DNA of 64,000 nt, taken from the NCBI RefSeq assembly GCF_020379485.1, contig NC_063445.1:55205422-55269421 (forward strand). The letters are read 5' to 3'. Below are positions 11,905 to 21,214 of the stretch, one piece after another (positions within the stretch are counted from its first letter, which is position 1; each line of letters starts with the position of its first letter). The notes below the pieces were generated by a model that made no database searches, was not told the origin of the DNA, and saw nothing but the letters and a program-made list of their open reading frames with translations. Origin of the DNA: Brassica napus. Taxonomy: Eukaryota; Streptophyta; Magnoliopsida; Brassicales; Brassicaceae. The translations under genes and the position numbers were made by a program.

Positions 11905-13375
11905 GTAAGCCTCCCAAGTTCGGAGAGAGAGATGAAGTCGATCTCTATGAATTTTACGAAAAGGATTTATTAGACAAGTAACTAGACACATTCATGCCTA
12001 TGACGATTTAGGCGGAGTTTACTTTGAACTTGTGCCTAGTAAAAGGCGAGTTTGCTTTAAACTCGTGTTTAGCGAAAGACGAGTTTACTGGACTCACGCT
12101 GAGACAAAGGCGAGTTTACTGAGAACTCGTGCCTAGTAGAAGAAGAGTTTCTGTAAACTCATGCCTAGCCAAAGGCGAGTTTTTGGAAACTCGTGTCTAA
12201 CAATAAGCGAGTCGACTGAAAACTCGTGCCAAATAACAAGAAAGTTCAATTTAAACTCGTGCCTAAAATACAAGTTTACCGAACTGTTGCCGACCCGAAG
12301 TCTCGTGTTGAGATCGTGTGTGCCGAGCAAGTTGTTGGCTTGTATGTTCGTCAGGCTGTGATGACGTTGAGAAACGTTCTGGCTTGTGCCGCTTGTGGTA
12401 AGCTCTTCGTGAGAACCAGAATCTGGGCTTGTCATTTGTGGCGCAATGACAAGGGATTGATCCGAGCCGGTCACATGTCTGCTTTGCAATTGATTCTGGC
12501 TCACAAAGAAAAATATGATTATCATCAGATTGAGTTTGACCAAAAGAGATAATCAAGTCTTATGTGATTGATAAGCAAGCCATCGAATCTTATTTTTGCT
12601 TAATGCTCATGAGCCGTTTAATAATTTAAACCAAAGCTATAATTTCAAAAGTGATTAAAGCATGCAATGATTTAGTAAGAGCTTATCTTTAGTGTGGAGA
12701 AGAAACAAACGTCCGCGCGAGGTAGCTTTTGTAGTTATCAGAACTGATAAACTTGACGATGGTGTTCGTACTAACGTGTCATGACCCTCCAACGACAAGA
12801 TGAAGAGTAGCTTTTTGGATAGGTGCTCATCACTTTGGCGATCACAAGTAAAGCTGATGGACTGAACAGGAAGCTAAAGTGCACATCTTCAAGTTTCGTT
12901 TATGACGAGATGTCCTCCTTGCTGAGATCACAATATTGATTTATGTGACGAGAAGCTCGAGAACTTGTGTATAACCGCGACTGAGATCAAACTCTAAGAT
13001 GATTGCCGAGTTGCTGGAGGTAACAAGTCACGGCTTCTTAGAGAGATGATATGGAGATAAGGTCATGTCTCATGTGCTGTTTCTTCTAGATGAGGAGCTT
13101 GTGCCGGTTGTGGCAAGCTTGTCGGAAGTTTGCGTAGGTTCTGATCAGGCTGTTGGTCATGTCCTCAAGATCATGATGTCGTTTCTGCTTGGTTATATTG
13201 AGCCGACGATCTCTGTATATGTAGCAACAACGTTGCCGCCGAGCCGAATAATGAACGAGCCGAATAGTGAACGAGCTACTAACATTTATGCCTACGTCCG
13301 GACGAGGCGAAACTTGAAGACGTGCTTGCCGAGAAGAGACAATGAGCTCGGACTCCTTTTCTCCTTCAGTTTTCA
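11905..13375. mobile_element. Body of a non-autonomous LTR element, no gag/pol recognised
   Basis: This stretch lies between the minus-strand LTR and the captured receptor-kinase fragment. Several open frames of 60-137 codons exist on both strands, but none shows a protease, reverse transcriptase or integrase motif. It includes the hairpin-type tandem array at 12000-12275. Base composition (more GC than surrounding DNA) and the purine tract next to the LTR suggest it is internal sequence of a LARD-like element. Confidence 0.55.
12000..12275. repeat. Tandem array of ~37-bp units, each a small inverted repeat
   Basis: About seven to eight degenerate copies of a unit like aggcgagtttactgaaactcgtgcctag. 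Each copy pairs gagttt with aaactc across a short spacer, so each can fold as a stem-loop. Copies differ mostly in the spacer and flanks. It lies inside the LTR element body; its role is unknown. Confidence 0.7.
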
Positions 13376-13720
13376 AACCGGTGGAACTGTTTCTTTGGAA
13401 GAGTTGAGACTTGAAAACAACTTGTTAGAAGGAACTACCCATCTTCTATCAAGAACTGCAGTTCACTTCAGTCTTTGATCCTGTCACATAACAAACTGCA
13501 GATGGACTCTTTAATGATATCTCCCCTGATTCAGTATCAGGAAACCAAGGAATATGTGGTTCTGTTGTCAACAAATCATGCCCTGCCTCGCTTAAACCTG
13601 TCTTGAACCCTAACACAACTTTTGATACTGATTCTGGTGAAGCAACGCCCCTTGGTGCTGTTGGTCATGAAAGAATACTACTTAATATCTCGTCCTCATC
13701 TCCAACAACCAGCAACAGCT
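13376..13720 (+). pseudogene. Captured fragment of an LRR receptor-like kinase gene (PXC2-like)
   Basis: Conceptual translation gives VSLEELRLENNLLEG, then (after one frame change) PSSIKNCSSLQSLILSHNKL. After a deletion it gives FNDISPDSVSGNQGICG and VVNKSCPA. These are the final leucine-rich repeats and the juxtamembrane stretch of LRR receptor-like kinases of the PXC2 group, recognised from the family pattern. No kinase domain or transmembrane helix follows. Instead, the sequence changes at 13721 into a 5'-truncated LTR through the shared bases catcctccctc. The fragment is therefore an exon piece carried inside the LTR composite, not a working gene. Confidence 0.75.
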
Positions 13721-14074
13721 CATCCTCCCTCAAGGTCCATTAGACAATTAATTAGGCTCATTTTACTATGAAACCCTAGCTTCTTCCTTGTATAAATAGA
13801 GATACACCTCTCTTTATCAAAGGGAATCTTCTCTTCTTCTGAGACTTTAAGAACATATTTTTATAGAGATTTTGTATTCTAAGGTTCACTTTACCTTTGT
13901 AATCATTTTTGTGATGAACCTTTATTCAATGAAATCTCTTTTATGTTCTTTTCCCATTTGATTTCATCTCAAGATTTCTCATAAGCCTCAAGAATTTAAT
14001 CATTCAACTTAGATTCTTTTATTGTATTGATTCAACAAACATCACCAGCATAAACACTATTTTTGGATCAAACA
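13721..14074 (+). repeat. 5' LTR of the LARD-like element (start missing)
   Basis: Matches the minus-strand LTR at 11531-11904 from catcctccctcaagg to the ending ttttggatcaaaca. The expected TGTTGGGGGTGG start is absent. It keeps the TATA-like tataaataga and the long T/A-rich 3' portion. With the 11531 copy it forms an inverted LTR pair around 1.8 kb. Confidence 0.8.
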
Positions 14075-16280
14075 GTTGACACTAGAACGAGGGGGCCAAA
14101 GAGAACTATCTTAAAAGCATTTCATACTTGGGAAAATCTGAGATATGTGATCATCGATCTCGGTTCATACAAACGCTAAAAAGATAAGTTTCACAACCTT
14201 ATCTTATTGTTAAAATTGGATTCGAGATTATGGCTACACACGCTTAGTCTACTAAAGATTTTTTTTTTTATAAAAAAATAATAAAAAATTATTTTTTCTG
14301 ACTTAGGAGGAGTCGTGACTCGTCACCGACGACACGAATCTGGGAGATCGAATCAAATACGGACGACGCCGATGGGGCTGTGGCTGCTTTCTCGCATCAG
14401 TCGAGTTCCGTTTCATCCCCGCCAACGACGAGCTAGCCGGTGACAGGAGGAGAAAAGAGAGAGATCTTTCTCACCTCGACGGCGGAGGAGTCATGACCGA
14501 CGACGACTCTCAGATAGAGCTCCGGCAAAGGAAGCAGAGGCAGTCGCGGGTCGATCCTAAGCTGACGAGATTCAGACAACTTCTAATCTCCGGCGAGCTT
14601 GTAAAAGGACGAGGTCGTCGTTGCTTCCTCAGATCCGTCGAGCTCCATCTCCAGTCTTCACCAGACACCTAGCGGGATTTGGGTCGAAGAAAACAGATCC
14701 CGTAATCAGATGATGACGAGATGACGAGAGAAATCAACAAAAGGCTCGTCCTTTAAGATCAACAGATCGGAGCTAGGAGAGATCGATGATAACAGGTCAA
14801 AGTTTGAAGCTTTCATCTCAATCCGCCGGTGAAGCTCCTGTCTTGATCCGCCGGTGAAGCTCCTGTCTCGATCCGCCGGTGAAATTAACGGCATCTCCTG
14901 ACCAGAGCTTCAAATGTACGAGCTTTATATCCAAGAAAGGCTTGTCGGCGGAGAGCATCGAGCTTGAGCTCTCCATTCAGACAACTCACGAGTTTGACAA
15001 CGTCGTCAACAGCTCCAAGTCTCTTCAAAGGCATCGAGCTTCTCGTCAAAGGGAAAGGAGGCGCGACCTATCAGGCTCTACCAGTGACGACGTTCTCAAG
15101 CTCCATCCCGAGCCAGCTTATTCAATGAAAGCTCATACTGTTTCCAAGCTCCATCAACGGCAGCTGAGAAACGAGTTCGGCTCTGTTCTTGATTTGTGAC
15201 ACCGCATCAGTTTGCTCCAGCTTGTCACTTCCGCTGTTATGATTCCACTCAGCTTCACAAGCTTATTCACTAGCCAAGATCATTCCAGTCACCTCTCTAA
15301 TCCCGGACAGTAGCGATCATGTGAGCTAGATGCTCTAGAGAGACTCGTCGCGAGGTCACCGAGTCTATTTCCAACCCCAACGGAAACAGTTGTGTTTCAT
15401 CTTCATCACAACTCATTTTGAGAAGTGGAGATTGCAACATCTCGCAAGGTATGCTCCAGCTCGTTACCGCTGCTGTCGCGATTCCACAGTATGCGAGACA
15501 GGTCACCGCTCCCGTTCGAAGTTCATCGGCAACTAGAACTTGATCTCCGTCACCGTTATAAGAGACGTCCTCTAACGTTGATCAACAACAGCAAAAGTAG
15601 CGTGAAGTGGAGACCAAGACTTTTCTTATAGTGTGGAGACCAAAACTTCCATTTGAGAAAAGACTTGAGATATCATCTCGGCACAAGTTGGGTGATAATG
15701 ATTAACCAATCATCTCGTCATCTTGATAGGCATCCCACCCACCTTCACAAGATCACTTCTTCACATCGAAGGTGCTTTGATCTCCTTAAGCTTGGACCTC
15801 GACAAAGACGTTTTGATCTCGTTTGACGTCTCCTACTCATCAAAGCTCGAGACTTCATCATGGGATCATTCCGCCTATCGCAACAATACCGCGAAGACAC
15901 GCCCGTCCACGGCGATTAGATTGCGTCGTTTCTTTCATGGCAGTACGTTCATGACGAGGTCTATGGCGACTTGTCTTTGGCAGTTTGTTGATTGACACTT
16001 CATTCTTGGCGATTCTTTCGGGTGGTTCAGAACATTGTCCTCACAGATCGTTCGCCCAACCGTCCCCGGAGGTTCGATCGGAATCAGAAGTTTGTCAACG
16101 ACAGCTTGCCCGGGACAGGCCATCCATGACACTTCGTTTATGGCAACCTAACCACGACAGTCCGTTCATGGCAATCGTCTACGACATGGGTATGTGCCTA
16201 GTTTATTGTCTTATAAACCCTATTCGTAAAATTCGCAGAGATTAATCTCGTCTCTTTCTCTACGAACTTGGGGGGCTTAC

Positions 16281-16653
16281 TGTTGGGGGTGGATTTTAAT
16301 CTTCTAGCAAGACCCACAAGACAAGGAACTAAGCCCATTTGGCTAGGAAACCCTAGACTGTATAAATAAAGAGATCTTTCTCTTGATTAGGGATCTCTTT
16401 CTCCATTCTTAGACTTGAGACACTTTCATATAGAGATCTAATTGATTCATAGGTTCACTTTACACTTCAAACATCTTTGTAATGTAATCTATAATCAATA
16501 TGATCTCTTTTATACTCTTTTTCATGTTCATTTCTTATTTGATTATTTCAAGATTTTTCTTAAGATTCAAAGAATCTAATCATTATTTTTAGATTTTTTT
16601 ATTGTATTGATTCAACAAACATTTTAGCATAAACACCATTATTGGATCAAACA
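16281..16653 (+). repeat. 3' LTR of the LARD-like element
   Basis: Begins tgttgggggtgg directly after the purine tract and ends attggatcaaaca. It has a TATA-like tataaataaagag in the middle. It is alignable to but clearly diverged from the 5' copy, so the insertion is not very recent. Confidence 0.8.
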
Positions 16654-17002
16654 AACAAAACATTCACTAAATCATCAAAATTTTGGTTATAAAATAGTTT
16701 TATGTGGTTTTCTCTTAATATATAGTTTTCCTGATCTTAATCCATCTTGATTTTTAAAGAACAGACTTTATCAATCAATCATAAAATTTGTTAATAATAA
16801 TATTTTATCTCTCTAGTTGCCATCATTGTCAATAATGCATAATATAGAATTCCGCAGAAACGAATGATGGTAAGAAAAAGATACATAAGGTTACGTACAC
16901 ATGTTTGTTTAATATTTGTTGTGGTTGTAATTAAACGAGTATGGCTTGGTTTTGTAGGCACTTGTCCCGGGAAGATTTCATTGATAATTGACGACAAAAT
17001 TA
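16654..17002. other. AT-rich spacer
   Basis: No feature was recognised between the 3' LTR and the second copy of the inverted MITE pair. Confidence 0.45.
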
Positions 17003-17563
17003 TACAATAGAACTTCTATAAATTAATAATATTAAAATTTTAAAATTATATTAATTTATAGAGATATTAAATTATAAAAATAATTATTTAGATTTTTTTA
17101 TTTTAAGATATATTTATTCTAAAATAAGAAAAATATTTGATTTTATTGTATAAACATTAATTATTATTTTTAAAAATTTGACATTTATGTTAATTTTGTT
17201 ATATTATTTGTTGTATATAATATATATTGTATATAATTTAAATGTGGTTTTAGATATAATATTATTAAATCTCATAAAAAATATATGAAGTGTAAAGAAA
17301 ATATAAAGATAATTTCATTGTGAATATAAAATAAACAATATAACAATAGATTCTTACTTATATAAAATATGTATACATATAAATTATTATTTTATAATTT
17401 TAAGAGAACCATATAGTTATATAGAATTTTCTAGAAAAATATTATCTCATTAATTTATCGATTTTGTCAAATTTTGAACCGGCACAAGTTTGAACCAGCG
17501 AAATTTATTAATTTATAAAAATTATTAATTTATTGAATATTAATTTATAAAAGTTCTACTGTA
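17003..17563. mobile_element. Second copy of the ~560-bp MITE, inverted relative to 10413-10970
   Basis: The left end acaatagaacttctataaatt and the right end (minus strand) gtacagtagaacttttataa form terminal inverted repeats. The order of internal landmarks is the mirror image of the copy at 10413-10970. It has no coding capacity. Confidence 0.7.
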
Positions 17564-17589
17564 CTTTATTTTACAGCGAGGCAGTGATT

Positions 17590-17875
17590 CACGGCCAGCC
17601 CTAGACATGAAATATTTACCACAAGTCCCATGAATCAAAAATTTAAATATTTTTTATATATAATATTGTTTTTGTGATTATATAAAGTGTATATTGTTTT
17701 CTTGTTTTAATTTAATGGGCTAAATAATATAAAAATTTAGTGGCTTAGTAAATTTAGAAAAGTCCATAAAATTAAAAGCATAATTCAAAAAAGATAGACT
17801 ATTTTTTTTTGATAAAAATTTACTTTTTTTATTTTGTTTGAACCCCTCGAAATTTCAGGACCGGCCTTACAATTA
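17590..17875. mobile_element. MITE-like element with ggccagccct/gaccggcc ends
   Basis: The left end has cacggccagccctag and the right end (minus strand) aaggccggtcctgaaatttcg, an imperfect inverted pair around an AT-rich core. Similar ends bound 22248-22389 and part of 36972-37150. No target duplication could be fixed. Confidence 0.45.
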
Positions 17876-18204
17876 TTAGATTATATTATTTGTTTGTACT
17901 TCCTTTTAATGGTTGTTATATGTTACCAACACGTCGCTAATTCTCTATATATTATTTGATAAATTGTGGGAATTTTAAAAAAAGATTTAATCATCATAGT
18001 ATTATTGATTTTAGAAACAATAGATAATTGGGACAAAACAATTAATTAAAACATAATATTATTTATTTTAGAAACAATAGATAAGAAGTGTGTTAATTTT
18101 AAATTACCATAGATACTTGGGATGACAGAATTAACTGAAATTAAAAAAAAAACAATTAACTTTAGTGATCAAAATTTTTTATTTTCATTTAAATAAATTA
18201 ACTA
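17876..18204. other. AT-rich intergenic DNA
   Basis: A short phrase, ttattttagaaacaatagata, is partly repeated near 18005 and 18063; otherwise nothing was recognised. Confidence 0.4.
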
Positions 18205-18640
18205 GAAATTTGCGTAGGAGATTCAACCAAAGCAGAACATTTATTCCAAACTTTGTCAGTTCTAGAAGAAAAAAAGAGTTTTGGAAGAAAAGCGTTTGAG
18301 TTTATACATCTTTGAAAGATACTTTGTAATTGCAGTGTGTCAACCTTTCCCAACTTGCAATACTTTCAGGCAACAATCTTTTGAAGTAGGTTCGTTTTTA
18401 AAAAACTCATGCAACGATCTACGTTACACTTAAGCTCCCTCGTCTTAGCACAATAGTATAATATAGTTTGTGTCCTTTTTTTTTTGCTAAAAGAAATAGT
18501 TTGTGTCTTTTGATGACACTTTGCTGAGCTCATCACCATCGTATTTAATTACGTCCAGCTGGTGAGCCTGCAAACTGTGACTAAGAAAAATCCCATGAAA
18601 CATGCCCTATTCTCCATTCTTTTTATCAAACTACAATTTA
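18205..18640 (-). pseudogene. Broken copy of the prolamin-like (ECA1-type) secreted protein gene
   Basis: Alignable to the intact gene at 19486-19953 over its cysteine-rich C-terminal half (18215-18450) and its signal-peptide start (18580-18630). The middle part encoding the acidic spacer is lost and several frames are broken. The match continues upstream into the promoter (tgatcgatcgactgatatgaatg near 18800). It is therefore a decayed tandem duplicate with its promoter rather than a processed copy. Confidence 0.7.
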
Positions 18641-18869
18641 CTTTCTCTTTTTTTTTCTTTTTTCTCACCTTTTTTATCTGGGATCAACACTATAATGACA
18701 AAAGAGACTCTCCAGAGATTGACAACCGTTGCTGTGTGATGAGAAGAGGACACATCAATTAATGAAAAATAATAATTTGTATCTAATATATGTAGTGATC
18801 GATCGACTGATATGAATGTAAGTATAACGTTTTCAATAAATAAAATGTTTGTCCCTTTTTCTAACCGAC

Positions 18870-19485
18870 ACACGTTTACTAACTTTAATTAGCTCCAAAA
18901 CTAACATGTTGTGCTTTGCTTGTAACGTCTCATGCAAGTATGGATTCATTAGACGTTTTAATTTAGAGTTAATTGGTCAAATTGATGTGAACCTTTAGCC
19001 GTTATAGATATAAGGGACGTTTTTCTTCACTGTTAAGAGATGTGCTATATATATATGAATATGAACCACCGAAACTAACGGTTTCATCATCGTTGACCTA
19101 GCTTTCGATTTTACCTAACAGATTCTAAACTTTTGAAAGCGTAAACTTCATTCTAGACGGGTTCCGATGCTGCGGATTCAGTCATTTAGCTATTAGACAA
19201 TTGGTGTTCATGATCTCCTATGAATTCCTTTTGAGCATTTTGATGCACAGTCTATGACTTATTGTCTGATCTGATCTGAACTCCTCCAAAATTTATCTCT
19301 TTTTTTTTGTAGGTTCTCCAAAATTTATCTAATAACTAATAATCACATTTCCTTGCAATGCAGTTTTCATATTTGATAGAATAAAAAAAAACAATAAGAA
19401 ATTATATATTGATATTGAATTATTATAAATAGTTGAATTGAAAATGATTTGGAATCATTAGTTAATAATAATAACAATTACATTT
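18870..19485. other. Intergenic spacer between duplicate prolamin-like genes
   Basis: Contains no coding potential. It probably holds the 3' flank of the intact gene and the distal promoter of the broken copy. Confidence 0.45.
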
Positions 19486-19953
19486 TTAACCAGACAATGG
19501 TGTAGAAGTTTCAGCAGAACATCTGTTCAAAATTTTCTCAGTCCTCAAAAGAAGAATTTTGGCAACGGAAGTGAAACGTCTTAGTTGGTACAACCTGGAG
19601 CTGAACTTCGCAATTAACATGTTACAACCTCCCCCATTGTGCAATACCATGAGACAACATTCTCTCGACATAGGTTCGTTTTTAAAAAGATCAAGCAGTA
19701 CTTCGTCGTCACACTTAACATCCCTCGTCTTAGCACAGTTCTTCATGAAATAGTTTGCTTCTGGTGCTGGTATACTGTTGAACGCATTAATATTGTATTC
19801 TTCTGAACCCGGGGAGCGTGCAAATGCTTCATCTAGACTGGTGTCAGGATCAATCAATGGTTTGTCGTCATTTTCTGTGGCTAAACTTGGATAAGTAGAT
19901 GATATCAAAGTAGTGATTAAGAGAAATCCCATGACTGATGCCTTATTCTCCAT
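19486..19953 (-). CDS. Small secreted prolamin-like domain protein (ECA1 gametogenesis-related type)
   Basis: Single exon, 155 aa. The N-terminus MENKASVMGFLLITTLISS is a hydrophobic signal peptide, so the product is expected to enter the secretory pathway. After an acidic spacer comes a cysteine pattern C-x8-C, CC, C, C (NCAKTRDVKC, RECCLMVL, GGGCNM, LNRC) typical of the plant prolamin-like family (DUF1278). Members of that family are often expressed in egg cell or embryo sac. Its role here is not known. A TATA-like tatatat lies about 80-90 bp upstream (20034-20040). A broken sister lies at 18205-18640 and a promoter-plus-start relic at 40190-40345, showing a duplicating family. Confidence 0.82.
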   Translation of the reverse strand: MENKASVMGFLLITTLISSTYPSLATENDDKPLIDPDTSLDEAFARSPGSEEYNINAFNSIPAPEANYFMKNCAKTRDVKCDDEVLLDLFKNEPMSRECCLMVLHNGGGCNMLIAKFSSRLYQLRRFTSVAKILLLRTEKILNRCSAETSTPLSG

Positions 19954-20031
19954 TCTTTTTTGCGTTGAAATACAATTTATCTTCTTTTTTTCTTCTTCTT
20001 GGTTGCTTCTTTTTGGGATTGGTATCTTAGA

Positions 20032-20092
20032 TAATATATAGTGATCGATTGATATGAATGTTATTGTAACGTTTACAATTTAATAAAATACA
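20032..20092 (-). promoter_or_regulatory. TATA box and conserved upstream block of the prolamin-like gene
   Basis: Contains tatatat and the block gtgatcgattgatatgaatg followed by a run like taacgtttacaattt. The same block, with few changes, lies upstream of the broken copy (about 18795-18845) and of the relic at 40290-40335. Conservation in three copies may reflect recent duplication rather than selection. Confidence 0.5.
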
Positions 20093-20391
20093 GTTTTTTT
20101 CTTTCTTTTCTCGTCGACATGGTTTCTTTTGGTACCTTAATTAGTTCCAAAACTATCATGAGTTAACGTCTCACGTGAAGATGGGTTCATTAAAGACAAT
20201 TTATTATATAACTTGTTTATCATAGTTTAATTAGGGATAAAGGCTAAACTAGCGGTTAAGGCCATATGTAATAACTGGTGAATGAAATGACTGTTTTTAA
20301 ATATAATTTTGATAATTCTGTAACATGTTTATCATTCTTTTTGATGGTTCAACACTTTTAAACTTAAATTATTATTTTAATATAAATTGTA

Positions 20392-20659
20392 CTTCCTCTG
20401 TTCCCTTTGTATCAAACTGATTAATGTTTTAAAGTTTTCACATATATTAATAAAATATTTTAAATTTTAATTATAAATCTATTATTTGGTAATTAACTAT
20501 TTCACACAACTTTTTAATTAATAGAAGTTTAATAAACACAAAGAATTTTCAAATTTTACAATTTATCATTATCAGCGAATAAAGATATTAAAATACAAAA
20601 TGTATCTTTTTGAAATAATTTTTTTTACTAAAACATGAATTATTTTGAAATGGAGAGAG
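20392..20659. mobile_element. Stowaway/mariner-like MITE with TA target duplication
   Basis: The left end cttcctctgttccctttg and the right end (minus strand) ctctctccatttcaaaata are imperfect inverted repeats of the ctccctccgtttc class, flanked by TA on both sides. The core is 268 bp, AT-rich and non-coding. Confidence 0.65.
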
Positions 20660-21214
20660 TATATTACATCCAGATTTAATACTTCATCAATGTATTCGAA
20701 GTGATTAAGAAAATATTTAATTTCTTACATCCACTTATAATGCAAGTATGCAACAATAAGGGAAACGTGTTCTCCCTGTCTGCAATTTCTTTTGCTCAGT
20801 TTTTTATACTCATGTGTAACTTGGGCATTATACATGTGCTGAGTGCGTCTCAAACATTAAAATTAGCATTTGAGTATGGTCTAGTCCAGGACATGGCCAT
20901 GTTCATGTTCGTTATGGTCCAGTGAACCCCTCACGTAAATATTAACAGTGCTTTTATCTGCAGAGAAATCTATAACAGAGCAGAAAGAGAGGCCTGGAAA
21001 CCAGGCAGAGAGATCATGCCTTGGACCGAGACAGGGACAGAGACAAAGGGAGACTCAGAGACAGAGATAGATTCAAAAAAATGACAACACATGTTATGTA
21101 TACTGAGAAAAATTTGCACTTATGTATCAGTGCAGGTAAAGTTCAGAGAAAATGCTGTAAAAAACTGAAGCATTTGCTTCACATTTTGTCTACAATAAGA
21201 AAACACTGTAGTAG
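20660..21214. other. 3' flank of the transporter gene, with a GACA/GAGA-rich tract
   Basis: A purine-rich tract of gacagagacaaaggg-type repeats lies at about 21027-21070. The open frames here are low-complexity and unconvincing. Part of it is likely the 3' untranslated region of the minus-strand transporter. Confidence 0.45.

Larger units (their letters stand above)
13721..16653 (+). mobile_element. LARD-like non-autonomous LTR retrotransposon, 5' LTR truncated
   Basis: A 5' LTR (13721-14074) lacks its first ~18 bases. It is followed by gttgacactagaacgaggg, a plausible primer-binding region, then about 2.2 kb of GC-richer sequence without recognisable gag or pol. A purine tract, gaacttggggggcttac (16264-16280), precedes an intact 3' LTR. 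This LTR/non-coding body/LTR plan fits a large retrotransposon derivative mobilised by another element. Many open frames of 60-106 codons occur in the body, none recognisable. The exact left border is obscured by the junction with the captured kinase fragment. Confidence 0.7.

Noticed and set aside
12226..13478. Open frames of 97-137 codons in the LARD-like element
   Set aside because: No protease, RT, integrase, gag or host-domain motif; only the last ~35 codons of 13065-13478 are meaningful, and those belong to the captured kinase fragment.
14879..16245. Several 60-106 codon frames in the LTR element body
   Set aside because: Overlapping frames on both strands with no recognised motif; consistent with GC-richer non-coding DNA.
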